This document shows, one piece after another, positions 9,360-16,463 of a DNA stretch of 41,073 nt. Under the pieces are notes generated by a model. That model was not told the DNA's origin, did not search any database, and saw only the letters and a program-made list of their open reading frames with translations. Position 1 is the first letter of the stretch, and each line of letters opens with the position of its first letter. The stretch is from Bacteroidaceae bacterium (lineage in GTDB: Bacteria > Bacteroidota > Bacteroidia > Bacteroidales > Bacteroidaceae). Location: contig JAKSLI010000025.1 in the NCBI GenBank assembly GCA_024401305.1, forward strand, positions 1 to 41,073, written 5' to 3'. A program made the translations under genes and the position numbers.

Positions 9360-9965
9360 ATGAATGTGATAAAGACTGCCATTGATGGCGTTTTGATAAT
9401 AGAACCGCGCGTGTTTAAGGACGCGCGCGGTTACTTCTTCGAGTCGTACTCCGACCGTGACTTCAATGAGCAATTGCAGGCCAATTCCGATTATTTCCGT
9501 GAACACCAGATAAGGATAAACTTCGTTCAGGACAACGAGAGCATGTCGTCTTACGGCGTGATGCGCGGCCTACATTTCCAGCGTCCACCATTTACGCAGA
9601 GCAAGTTGGTAAGATGCGTGAAGGGTGCTGTGCTTGATGTTGCCGTTGACATCCGCAAGGGTTCGCCGACATACGGTCAGCATGTTGCCGTTGAACTCAC
9701 GGAAGAAAACCATCGTCAGTTTTTCGTTCCGCGCGGCTTTGCACATGGCTTTGCCGTTCTCAGCGAGACAGCCGTATTCCAATACAAGTGCGACAGCTTC
9801 TACGCACCACAGGCAGACGGCGGAATAAGCATCCTTGACGACTCACTCGGCATTGACTGGCAGATTCCTACAGACAAAGCCATCCTCAGCGAGAAGGACA
9901 CAAAGCACGAACTCCTGAAAGATTTCGACAGTCCTTTCGACATCAATGTTTCCTTATACGATTAA
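9360..9965 (+). CDS. rfbC: dTDP-4-dehydrorhamnose 3,5-epimerase
   Basis: This 201-residue cytoplasmic enzyme epimerises C3 and C5 of dTDP-4-dehydro-6-deoxyglucose, the third step of dTDP-L-rhamnose synthesis for surface polysaccharides. Family motifs are present: RVFKDARGYFFESYS near the N terminus, GVMRGLHFQ with the catalytic His, the cupin segment KLVRCVKGAVLDVAVDIRKGS, and FVPRGFAHGF with the second active-site His. YKCD and the Tyr that contacts the base are also present. Length matches the family. It is followed 25 bases later by rfbD on the same strand, so the two are probably one operon. Confidence 0.95.
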   Translation: MNVIKTAIDGVLIIEPRVFKDARGYFFESYSDRDFNEQLQANSDYFREHQIRINFVQDNESMSSYGVMRGLHFQRPPFTQSKLVRCVKGAVLDVAVDIRKGSPTYGQHVAVELTEENHRQFFVPRGFAHGFAVLSETAVFQYKCDSFYAPQADGGISILDDSLGIDWQIPTDKAILSEKDTKHELLKDFDSPFDINVSLYD

Positions 9966-9990
9966 TAATTAACAATTCATAATTAGCATC

Positions 9991-10941
9991 GTGAACATAC
10001 TCGTAACAGGTGCAAACGGCCAACTTGGCAATGAGATGAGAATACTTGCCAAGGACAGCGCTTACAACTACATCTTCACGGATGTGGTGGCACCAGAAGG
10101 CGTAGAAACAACCATCCTTGACATAACAGACCTTGACGCTATCCGCAAGATGGTGGCAGACAATAATGTGAATGCCATCGTCAATTGTGCGGCATGGACG
10201 AATGTTGATGGTGCCGAGGATCCCGAGAAATACGAATTGGTTGAGAAACTCAATGCGACAGCTCCTGAGAATCTCGCCATTGCCATGAAAGAAGTTGACG
10301 GTCTGCTCGTTCACATCTCAACGGACTATGTCTTTGGGGGCGACCCATACAACACACCTTGCAAAGAAGACCAGGTAGGCACCCCGACAGGCGTTTATGG
10401 CCTGACGAAGCTTCATGGCGAGCAGAACATCATCGCCACTGGATGCAAACATATCATCATTCGTACCGCTTGGCTCTACTCAGAGTTCGGCAAGAACTTC
10501 TGCAAGACCATGCTCAACCTTACAGCCACGAAGCCACAACTCAAGGTAGTCTTTGACCAGGTAGGCACCCCAACCTACGCATACGACCTCGCGTCAGCCA
10601 TCGTCAAGATCCTTGAAACCATTGAAACCACTGAAACCTTCTCTGGCATCTACCACTATTCTAACGAAGGCGTCTGCAGTTGGTTTGACTTCACGAAGAT
10701 GATTCAGCAGATAGCGGTATCACTTGAAACCTCTGAAACATCTGAAACTTTTGGCACTCACGGAACTTGCGAAGTGTTGCCATGCCATTCAAATGAGTTT
10801 CCAAGTCCCGTAACAAGACCTTCTTATTCTGTATTAGATAAGACCAAAATCAAGGAAACCTTCGGCATCAAGATTCCTTATTGGACAGACTCCTTAAGGA
10901 CATGCTTATCAAACTTAAAACATAAATTAAACCATCAATAA
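9991..10941 (+). CDS. rfbD: dTDP-4-dehydrorhamnose reductase
   Basis: This NAD(P)H-dependent SDR enzyme performs the last step to dTDP-L-rhamnose. It starts with GTG at 9991, and MNILVTGANGQLG gives the Rossmann glycine motif at the very N terminus. HISTDYVFGG and YGLTKLHGE carry the catalytic Tyr-x3-Lys. The C-terminal part contains two tandem arrays of TGAAAC plus three variable bases (10614-10640 and 10725-10751), translated as ETIETTETF and ETSETSETF. These insertions add in-frame acidic linkers and probably explain the slightly long product (316 residues against about 290 usually). The stop codon lies inside the left arm of the repeat at 10935. Confidence 0.93.
   Translation: MNILVTGANGQLGNEMRILAKDSAYNYIFTDVVAPEGVETTILDITDLDAIRKMVADNNVNAIVNCAAWTNVDGAEDPEKYELVEKLNATAPENLAIAMKEVDGLLVHISTDYVFGGDPYNTPCKEDQVGTPTGVYGLTKLHGEQNIIATGCKHIIIRTAWLYSEFGKNFCKTMLNLTATKPQLKVVFDQVGTPTYAYDLASAIVKILETIETTETFSGIYHYSNEGVCSWFDFTKMIQQIAVSLETSETSETFGTHGTCEVLPCHSNEFPSPVTRPSYSVLDKTKIKETFGIKIPYWTDSLRTCLSNLKHKLNHQ
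10614..10640 (+). repeat. 9-bp in-frame array in rfbD: TGAAAC + 3 variable bases, copy 1
   Basis: TGAAAC occurs at 10614, 10623 and 10632 with spacers CAT, CAC and CTT. The hexamer is unchanged while the spacers differ. Confidence 0.88.
10725..10751 (+). repeat. 9-bp in-frame array in rfbD: TGAAAC + 3 variable bases, copy 2
   Basis: TGAAAC occurs at 10725, 10734 and 10743 with spacers CTC, ATC and TTT. It is the same family as the array 110 bases upstream and, on the coding strand, the one in the YggS-family gene. Confidence 0.88.
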
Positions 10942-10998
10942 ATCTGACTTATTATACTTATCTTTGAACATAAGTCACATAAGTTTAATTTATTGACA
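10935..10998. repeat. Inverted 27-nt arm element (ACTTAT family), empty copy
   Basis: The left arm (10935-10961) reads TCAATAAAT, 3 bases, ACTTAT, 3 bases, ACTTAT. The right arm (10970-10996) is the inverted form. The loop is 8 bases. The rfbD stop codon (10939-10941) is part of the left arm. The 3-base spacers of the two arms are not complementary. Confidence 0.9.
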
Positions 10999-11016
10999 AA
11001 TATGCAAGTTCGGATA

Positions 11017-11456
11017 TCAATAAATCTGACTTATCTTACTTATTGCATGACTTACAAGTTTACTAATGAGACATACAACATAATTGGGGCAGCTATAGAA
11101 GTTTATAATGTCCTAGGGTATGGATTCAAGGAAGAAATATATCAAGAGGCACTGGAGAAAGAATTGTCTTTAAGAAATATCCCATTTGAGCATCAACCTC
11201 AAATACACATCTTTTATAAAGGTGAACAACTAGAGAAATTCTACCAAGCTGATTTAATCTGTTACGGGAAGATAATTGTAGAGTTGAAAGCATTGACTGA
11301 ACTTTTAGGTGACAGTGAGCAACAACTTCTCAATTACCTAAAAGCTACAAAGATGGAAGTTGGTATGCTACTCAACTTTGGTGCACACACAGGCCTTGAA
11401 CACAAACGTATGGCCAACTTCTTTGAGAAATAAGTATTATAAGTTCCATTTATTGA
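11017..11456. mobile_element. Inverted 27-nt arm element carrying the GxxExxY gene
   Basis: The left arm is at 11017-11043 and the right arm at 11430-11456, with the same 9-3-6-3-6 layout as the empty copies on either side. The sequence between the arms is almost exactly one gene: its ATG lies 3 bases after the left arm and its TAA (11431-11433) overlaps the right arm. This looks like a gene-bearing copy of a small mobile or site-targeted repeat; mobility is inferred and has not been shown. Confidence 0.75.
11047..11433 (+). CDS. GxxExxY-family protein (PD-(D/E)XK-like)
   Basis: This 128-residue protein carries the defining motif GFKEEIY, followed by YQADLICYGKIIVELKA, which fits the D...ExK core of PD-(D/E)XK nuclease folds. 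The ATG at 11047 is preferred because an alternative start upstream would be read through the repeat arm. The family is common in Bacteroidetes, often in many copies per genome, and has no settled function. The gene sits between rfbD and rfbB, has lower GC than its neighbours, and fits precisely between two inverted repeat arms. Both points indicate insertion into the sugar operon. A nuclease role tied to the flanking arms is a hypothesis. Confidence 0.88.
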   Translation: MTYKFTNETYNIIGAAIEVYNVLGYGFKEEIYQEALEKELSLRNIPFEHQPQIHIFYKGEQLEKFYQADLICYGKIIVELKALTELLGDSEQQLLNYLKATKMEVGMLLNFGAHTGLEHKRMANFFEK

Positions 11457-11487
11457 TAATAATAAACAAAACAGAATCATCGATTTG

Positions 11488-11556
11488 TCAATAAATTTTT
11501 CTTATATAACTTATACAACAACATGAAGAATAAGTATTATAAGTCCTATTTATTGA
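11488..11556. repeat. Inverted 27-nt arm element (ACTTAT family), empty copy
   Basis: The left arm (11488-11514) is TCAATAAAT, TTT, TCTTAT, ATA, ACTTAT. The right arm (11530-11556) is ATAAGT, ATT, ATAAGT, CCT, ATTTATTGA. The loop is 15 bases. It is the third copy in tandem in this intergenic stretch and ends 22 bases before rfbB. Confidence 0.9.
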
Positions 11557-11578
11557 TAATCAACAAAATATAACGAAC

Positions 11579-12715
11579 ATGAAAAGAAATATTTTGATTA
11601 CAGGCGGCGCTGGTTTCATCGGCAGCCATGTAGTAAGACTCTTCGTGAACAAGTACCCAGAGTACAACATCATCAATCTCGACAAACTGACCTACGCTGG
11701 TAACCTCGCGAACCTCAAGGACATTGAGGACAAGCCAAACTACAAGTTCGTGAAGATGGACATCTGCGACTTCGACGCGTTCTATCAGCTCATGCAGGAC
11801 GAGCACATCGACGGCATCATACACCTTGCAGCAGAAAGCCATGTTGACCGCTCCATAAAAGACCCTTTCACATTCGCCAAGACCAATGTCATGGGAACTC
11901 TGAGCCTTCTTCAGGCAGCAAAGCTCTACTGGGAAAGTCTTCCTGAGAAGTACGAGGGCAAACGCTTCTACCACATCTCGACAGACGAAGTCTATGGCGC
12001 TCTTGAGATGACTCACCCGGAAGGCATCGCAGCACCATTCTCAACGAAGGCATCGTCAGGCAATCAGCATGAGGCTTACGGCGACTCGTTCTTCGAGGAG
12101 ACAACAAAATACAATCCTCACTCTCCATATTCAGCAGCAAAGGCATCGTCAGACCATTTCGTTCGCGCCTATCACGACACCTACGGAATGCCTACTATCG
12201 TGACCAACTGCTCAAACAACTACGGTCCTTACCAGTTCCCAGAGAAGCTCATCCCTCTCTTCATCAACAACATCCGTCATCGCAAGCCGCTCCCTGTCTA
12301 TGGCAAGGGCGAAAATGTTCGCGACTGGCTCTATGTAGAAGACCACGCACGCGCCATCGACACCATCTTCCATAACGGAAAGATTGCCGAGACCTACAAC
12401 ATCGGCGGCTTCAACGAGTGGAAGAACATCGACATCATCAAGGTTGTCATCAATACCGTCGATCGTTTGCTCGGACGCGAGGAAGGCGAGGATCTTAATC
12501 TCATCACCTATGTTACCGACCGCCTTGGCCACGACGCACGCTATGCCATCGACTCTCGCAAGCTTCAGGCTGAACTCGGATGGGAACCATCATTGCAGTT
12601 TGAGGAAGGCATCGAGAAGACCGTGAAATGGTATCTCGAGAATGAGGCTTGGATGGATAATATCACCTCGGGTGAGTACGAGAAGTATTACGAATCAATG
12701 TATTCCAACAGATAA
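11579..12715 (+). CDS. rfbB: dTDP-glucose 4,6-dehydratase
   Basis: This enzyme converts dTDP-glucose to dTDP-4-dehydro-6-deoxyglucose, the second step of rhamnose synthesis, with tightly bound NAD. ITGGAGFIGSHVV is the Rossmann glycine motif, HLAAESHVDRSI is the family motif, YHISTDEVYG contains the catalytic Thr-Asp-Glu, and SPYSAAKASSDHFVRAY the catalytic Tyr-x3-Lys. VTNCSNNYGPYQFPEKLIP and RDWLYVEDHA are further typical blocks. The 378-residue length is slightly above the common 350-360. It is followed 8 bases later by manA. The first-step enzyme gene rfbA is not in this window. Confidence 0.96.
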   Translation: MKRNILITGGAGFIGSHVVRLFVNKYPEYNIINLDKLTYAGNLANLKDIEDKPNYKFVKMDICDFDAFYQLMQDEHIDGIIHLAAESHVDRSIKDPFTFAKTNVMGTLSLLQAAKLYWESLPEKYEGKRFYHISTDEVYGALEMTHPEGIAAPFSTKASSGNQHEAYGDSFFEETTKYNPHSPYSAAKASSDHFVRAYHDTYGMPTIVTNCSNNYGPYQFPEKLIPLFINNIRHRKPLPVYGKGENVRDWLYVEDHARAIDTIFHNGKIAETYNIGGFNEWKNIDIIKVVINTVDRLLGREEGEDLNLITYVTDRLGHDARYAIDSRKLQAELGWEPSLQFEEGIEKTVKWYLENEAWMDNITSGEYEKYYESMYSNR

Positions 12716-12723
12716 CACCCTAA

Positions 12724-13785
12724 ATGACTGCACTTTATCCATTACTCTTCGAACATAACCTTCACCAGACGGTGTGGGGAGGAGAACGCATTGCCAAGTG
12801 GAAGAAGCTATCAGAAGAAAGCGTGAAAGACATTCTGCCGATAGGCGAAAGCTGGGAGGTCAGCGCTGTGGAAAGTTCCCCTTGCGTCATAGCAAACGGA
12901 TTCTTGGCAGGCAAGACACTCGACGAAGCCGTTGCCGAAATGCCGATAGAGATTCTTGGCAAATCGGTTGCCCGCAAGTACAACAACAAGATGCCACTGC
13001 TTGCAAAGTTCATTGATGCCCGCAACGACCTCTCTATCCAGGTGCATCCGAACGACGAGATGGCGCAGCGCGTTCACGGAAAGATGGGCAAGACCGAGAT
13101 GTGGTATGTCATTGACGCACCGCTTGGTTCCACGCTATATTCCGGTTTCAAGAAGCATCTTTCGCCAGAAGAGTACAGCAAGTGCATTGTTGACGGCACA
13201 ATAACCGATTATCTTGCATGCCACGAACTGCGCACAGGCGATGTGTTCTATATCCCAGCCGGCAGAATCCATGCCATTGGCGGCGGCGTATTGCTCGCAG
13301 AGATTCAGCAGAGCAGCGATGTCACCTACCGCGTGTTCGACTACAACCGCCCAGGACTTGACGGCAAACCACGCGAACTGCACACCGAACTTGCTGCACA
13401 GGCACTGGATTTCACCGTCATCGACAATTACATGACGGAGTACAGTCAGATAGCTTCGCATGCAAACAGATGTATCGATTCGCAGTTTTTCAGTGTGCGA
13501 GTAGTGGATCTCCATTCACAGACACCATTCCACCGCAACCTGATGAAGTACGACTCCTTCATCATTACCATGTGTACTCGCGGAAAATGCAAGATCAGGA
13601 TTCGTCAGACAGGCGACGAGATAACCCTATCAGAAGCATATTCATGCCTGATTCCAGCGGAGATTGCAGATTACGATGTGACCCCAATAACCAACAAGGT
13701 GCAGATTCTCGACGCATTCATCAATAACAAGAACCAGAATATCTTCCGCAAAATAACGCGTTTCCTGCACATTACGAGGAAATAA
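12724..13785 (+). CDS. manA: Mannose-6-phosphate isomerase, class I
   Basis: This zinc enzyme interconverts fructose 6-phosphate and mannose 6-phosphate and so supplies GDP-mannose and related sugars. LSIQVHPND gives two zinc ligands (Gln and His), KTEMWYVI the Glu, and FYIPAGRIHAIGGG the fourth-ligand region. VTYRVFDYNRPG contains the active-site Arg. Its 353-residue length is usual for the Bacteroidetes form. It lies 8 bases after rfbB, which fits a nucleotide-sugar operon for cell-surface polysaccharide. Confidence 0.93.
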   Translation: MTALYPLLFEHNLHQTVWGGERIAKWKKLSEESVKDILPIGESWEVSAVESSPCVIANGFLAGKTLDEAVAEMPIEILGKSVARKYNNKMPLLAKFIDARNDLSIQVHPNDEMAQRVHGKMGKTEMWYVIDAPLGSTLYSGFKKHLSPEEYSKCIVDGTITDYLACHELRTGDVFYIPAGRIHAIGGGVLLAEIQQSSDVTYRVFDYNRPGLDGKPRELHTELAAQALDFTVIDNYMTEYSQIASHANRCIDSQFFSVRVVDLHSQTPFHRNLMKYDSFIITMCTRGKCKIRIRQTGDEITLSEAYSCLIPAEIADYDVTPITNKVQILDAFINNKNQNIFRKITRFLHITRK

Positions 13786-13882
13786 TCACCCTAAATTGCA
13801 GGAACAATAGCATCTTATTTGCGCTTTCTTCCTTGCGAATAATCAAAATAGCCCCATCACAAAGAAAAAAGCCACCATAAAT

Positions 13883-13913
13883 TTTGGTAATTAGAATAAA
13901 AGCCGTAACTTTG
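13883..13913 (+). promoter_or_regulatory. Bacteroidetes promoter of tRNA-His
   Basis: TTTG at 13883-13886 is followed after 19 bases by TAACTTTG at 13906-13913, a near-perfect -33/-7 pair. The box ends 19 bases before the tRNA. Confidence 0.85.
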
Positions 13914-13932
13914 CAGCCGCAAATAAACCGAT

Positions 13933-14007
13933 GGTGCCTATAGTTCAGTTGGTTAGAGCGTCAGATTGTGGTTCTGAATGTCGTCGGTTCGAGTCCGACT
14001 AGGCACC
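13933..14007 (+). tRNA. tRNA-His (anticodon GTG)
   Basis: GTGCCTA and TAGGCAC form the acceptor stem. The anticodon arm is TCAGA-TTGTGGT-TCTGA with anticodon GTG, and the T arm contains GGTTCGAGTCC. The extra G at position -1 facing discriminator C, the identity mark of tRNA-His, is encoded. The 3' CCA is not encoded. Confidence 0.97.
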
Positions 14008-14021
14008 CTCCAACAAAAGCA

Positions 14022-14057
14022 AATCCCAAATCATTGAAACAATGGTTTGGGATTTTT
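14022..14057 (+). terminator. Rho-independent terminator of tRNA-His
   Basis: AATCCCAAA and TTTGGGATT, extended inward by CATTG/CAATG, form a long stem followed by TTTTTCG. It begins 15 bases after the tRNA. Confidence 0.88.
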
Positions 14058-14114
14058 CGTTTATATCACGTTGAGTTGAGAGACTGCCCACCTAATTTGT
14101 GCCATACAAAGAGA

Positions 14115-14180
14115 TTGGGACTCATTGTTTTGCCGTCAGCAAAACTGACGTGAACAGTAACCCAGAAGCAACTGTCCCAA
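14115..14180. repeat. Nested palindromes beside the transposase-like gene
   Basis: TTGGGAC (14115-14121) pairs with GTCCCAA (14174-14180). Inside, GTTTTGC pairs with GCAAAAC (14127-14145) and CGTCAG pairs with CTGACG (14134-14150). The last two stems interlock and could form a pseudoknot or exclude each other. ACAGT/ACTGT (14154-14175) is a further hairpin. The site lies 34 bases past the 3' end of the Y1-type gene and could be a REP-like substrate. Confidence 0.45.
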
Positions 14181-14213
14181 ACGGTTTTGCCGCTTGTCTC
14201 CATTTGTCATTTC

Positions 14214-15194
14214 TTATTCATTGCCCGCAATCCTTTCTGCCATCGCATTTAGATGAAGGCATTGCTCTCTCGTTATTACCTTCTTTTCCATGTGGAACTC
14301 CCAAGGACTTACCTGAAGCAGCAAACCCTCGGCACAGGCATCGAAGCTTTCGCCCGAAGGCTTGTACAGAGGCGGGAAACCGTTCTCGCGAAGCAGGATG
14401 ATGCTGTAGCCGCGGTTCATGGCTTCACGCAACACTTCCTTCTCCTTCGGTGCAATTGCAGCACTTACAAGCACACCACCACGCTCACCACACGACAACC
14501 ATTCTTCTCGCAGTCGAGCATTCTCTTCATCCGTATATCTCCTATGAACGATAACTGCCATTTTATCTGGAATATCCAACAAGAAACGATTACCTACCAC
14601 TTGGCATTTTTCACCTGCAACTTCCATATCAGCTAGCACAGTAAAAAGTTCTGGATTCAGGCGCCTCATCATCAGCCGTCGAGGGTTATCGTCAAGGTAG
14701 TTCTTCCAGTTATCCAGCTGACCTTCATGCATGAGGATTTTGTCGCAATAGCCATCTTCAAACAATCCCTGCCTAGGAGGTTCGTTCATGTTGAACAACT
14801 TCCAATAGGCATTGTTGCATCCTGACTTAAATCCTGCAACCACTTTCCCCAGATGCTTGCCTTCTCCCATATCCTCATTCACCCTGACTATCATGTGCAG
14901 GTGATCAGGCATAACACAAAGTTTCCAAACCTCCACATCTGGATAGTAGTGATGAATCTTCAGAATTTCCTCTTGCCCAATAGCCTTTCCAAGAATGGAA
15001 TACTCAACATAAGGAGCAACACCACCTTTCAGATTTCCTTTTAACTGTCCAAACAAAGCCGCACGCTCTCTCACCACAAGAGTCAGCATATACGTCCCCT
15101 TGCGGCTGTAATCATGCCATGGAGTGCGCCGCTTCATCGAGTGTTGTATCTCATGCACTTCCATACCTGCTGCTATGGCTTCTTCACGTGTCAT
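14214..15194 (-). CDS. Y1 (REP-associated, IS200-like) transposase-type protein with extra C-terminal domain
   Basis: The 326-residue product starts with a Y1 transposase domain. MLTLVVRERAALFG is the usual first strand, and VMPDHLHMIVRV carries the HuH metal motif (His98, His100). GFKSGCNNAYWKLF contains a Tyr (120) at about the place of the catalytic tyrosine, and FEDGYCDKIL follows. Proteins of this kind nick and rejoin single-stranded DNA and, in the RAYT group, act on REP palindromes. Residues about 185-320 are not part of the Y1 domain. They contain GGVLVSAAIAPKEKEVL, YSIILLRENGF and PSGESFDACAEG, and look like a DprA/LOG-type Rossmann domain; this assignment is tentative. No flanking IS ends are obvious, so it is probably a single-copy domesticated type. 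Confidence 0.82.
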   Translation of the reverse strand: MTREEAIAAGMEVHEIQHSMKRRTPWHDYSRKGTYMLTLVVRERAALFGQLKGNLKGGVAPYVEYSILGKAIGQEEILKIHHYYPDVEVWKLCVMPDHLHMIVRVNEDMGEGKHLGKVVAGFKSGCNNAYWKLFNMNEPPRQGLFEDGYCDKILMHEGQLDNWKNYLDDNPRRLMMRRLNPELFTVLADMEVAGEKCQVVGNRFLLDIPDKMAVIVHRRYTDEENARLREEWLSCGERGGVLVSAAIAPKEKEVLREAMNRGYSIILLRENGFPPLYKPSGESFDACAEGLLLQVSPWEFHMEKKVITREQCLHLNAMAERIAGNE

Positions 15195-15221
15195 TCAGTT
15201 CGCTTGCTCTGTAAACCGCTC

Positions 15222-15229
15222 CAAAATTA
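15222..15229 (-). promoter_or_regulatory. -7 box (TAATTTTG) for the Y1-type gene
   Basis: CAAAATTA on the top strand reads TAATTTTG on the bottom strand, 27 bases upstream of the ATG at 15194. No clear -33 TTTG is seen. Confidence 0.55.
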
Positions 15230-15407
15230 CTATTTTCTTTGCTAATATCCAACTAACCGTTTAATTAACTTGTTAAAAGTTGAGCAAAATGAGTCAAGGA
15301 CCAGTTCTCTAACTCATACTCTTAACAAAGAGATTTTCCCTCTTCTTCATAATAAGCCGCAGACATTCCATGAGGAATTACCTGCGACTTTCTTTGTGTC
15401 ATAAAGG

Positions 15408-15635
15408 TTAAATGGCATCTGCTACATTCTGTAATTCCTGTGCCATACTCCTAAGGTAAGTCTTCATTTGCAATCTTTCTTCTTCGGTGAACTCGGAAAT
15501 TCCGTCAAGTTTGTGATATAGCCAAGATGATGACTTCCCAAAATACCTTCTTGAAAATTCTCGCCAAGATATGAGCATAAGTACCCCACTTAGTTTTCTT
15601 TTAACATCAGATTTAGTCAAAACAAGTTCTTCCAT
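15408..15635 (-). CDS. DUF5053-like small protein
   Basis: This 75-residue protein has the pattern SWREFSRRYFGKSSSWLYHKLDG...FTEEERLQMKTYLRSMAQEL. It matches the small DUF5053-type proteins frequent in Bacteroidales accessory regions and phages. The segment WREFSRRYFGKSSSWLYHKL looks like a helix-turn-helix, which suggests DNA binding, but this is inference. It stands alone, with its own -7 box 69 bases upstream, in an accessory stretch with nuclease-like genes. Confidence 0.7.
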   Translation of the reverse strand: MEELVLTKSDVKRKLSGVLMLISWREFSRRYFGKSSSWLYHKLDGISEFTEEERLQMKTYLRSMAQELQNVADAI

Positions 15636-15703
15636 AGTTATTCTTGTATTTTATTGATTGTTCATTTCACTAATATCGTTATGTTAGTTGTTATAAGCCA
15701 CTG

Positions 15704-15711
15704 CAAAATTA
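15704..15711 (-). promoter_or_regulatory. -7 box (TAATTTTG) for the DUF5053-like gene
   Basis: CAAAATTA on the top strand lies 68 bases upstream of the start at 15635 and reads as a perfect TAnnTTTG box on the bottom strand. Confidence 0.55.
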
Positions 15712-15825
15712 ATTACATTTTATTCTGATACGAAAATTCGTAATACGAAAGTTGATACAATATGCGATTTAATCATAAATATCAATTTTCATATTGGTAT
15801 ATAACAAGAAAATAATAACGATCGT

Positions 15826-15855
15826 ATCAAAAAAGGGAGCCAAGAGGCTCCCTTT
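15826..15855 (-). terminator. Rho-independent terminator of the coiled-coil gene
   Basis: AAAGGGAGCC (15832-15841) pairs with GGCTCCCTTT (15846-15855) around a 4-base loop. On the bottom strand the stem is followed by a run of T. It lies 3 bases past the stop of the gene ending at 15859. Confidence 0.92.
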
Positions 15856-15858
15856 ATG

Positions 15859-16377
15859 TTATTCTCTTAGCAACTCAATCAATTCGTCAATTCTCTTGCT
15901 ATCAATCTGTCCTTTTGTGTGGATGAGATTGATGAATGTTTTAAACTCATCCCTCAAATTCTTTACTGTTTTAGTAAGTTTCTTATTGCTCTCCCTTAAT
16001 GAAATAAGGGTGGTGAGAGTTTTCAGTTGATCATTGGAACACTCTTCCAGAATTGCTATTATTGCATCAGATTTAGCTAATGCAGCAATTTTTCTCGCAT
16101 ATATAGCAGCTTCTTCTCTTGCTAGTGCTGCGTATTTCTTATGTTCTTCTATCTTCTTTTCGTATAACTTCTTTACAGCATCAAGCGAAAGGTCATTGCT
16201 TAAGGCATCCAATTGTGCTTGTAGGTCATCAACCTGGTACTGCAAGTTGTGAATCTCTTTCTCAAGGTTAAAGCGATATTGTTTCTGCTCCTGATCATAT
16301 TTTTTATAAGCATTTATTTCAGATGTCAGTTGCAGAATCTTTTTATCTTTTTCGTCAAAGAAATCTTCGTTTAACAT
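15859..16377 (-). CDS. Coiled-coil protein of unknown function
   Basis: This 172-residue protein is charged, almost all alpha-helical in character, and has no signal peptide. Residues about 8-65 (EKDKKILQLTSEINAYKK...LQYQVDDLQAQLDAL) show a heptad pattern typical of a coiled coil. An Ala- and Lys-rich helix follows (ALAREEAAIYARKIAALAKSDAII), then a second helical part rich in Leu and Lys. No family was recognised. A strong terminator follows directly. The gap to the upstream DUF4268 gene is 86 bases on the same strand, so they might be co-transcribed. Confidence 0.75.
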   Translation of the reverse strand: MLNEDFFDEKDKKILQLTSEINAYKKYDQEQKQYRFNLEKEIHNLQYQVDDLQAQLDALSNDLSLDAVKKLYEKKIEEHKKYAALAREEAAIYARKIAALAKSDAIIAILEECSNDQLKTLTTLISLRESNKKLTKTVKNLRDEFKTFINLIHTKGQIDSKRIDELIELLRE

Positions 16378-16463
16378 AGTTTGTTCGTTCGCAAGTTAAA
16401 AAGATATTATTAGCTATTGTTAATACACAATTTGAAATTGCAATTGTAACGAGGGATTTTTTG

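Noticed and set aside
15358-15386. Terminator after the DUF5053-like gene
   Set aside because: CGCAG/CTGCG with an inner ATTCC/GGAAT stem can form, but no T run follows on the bottom strand.
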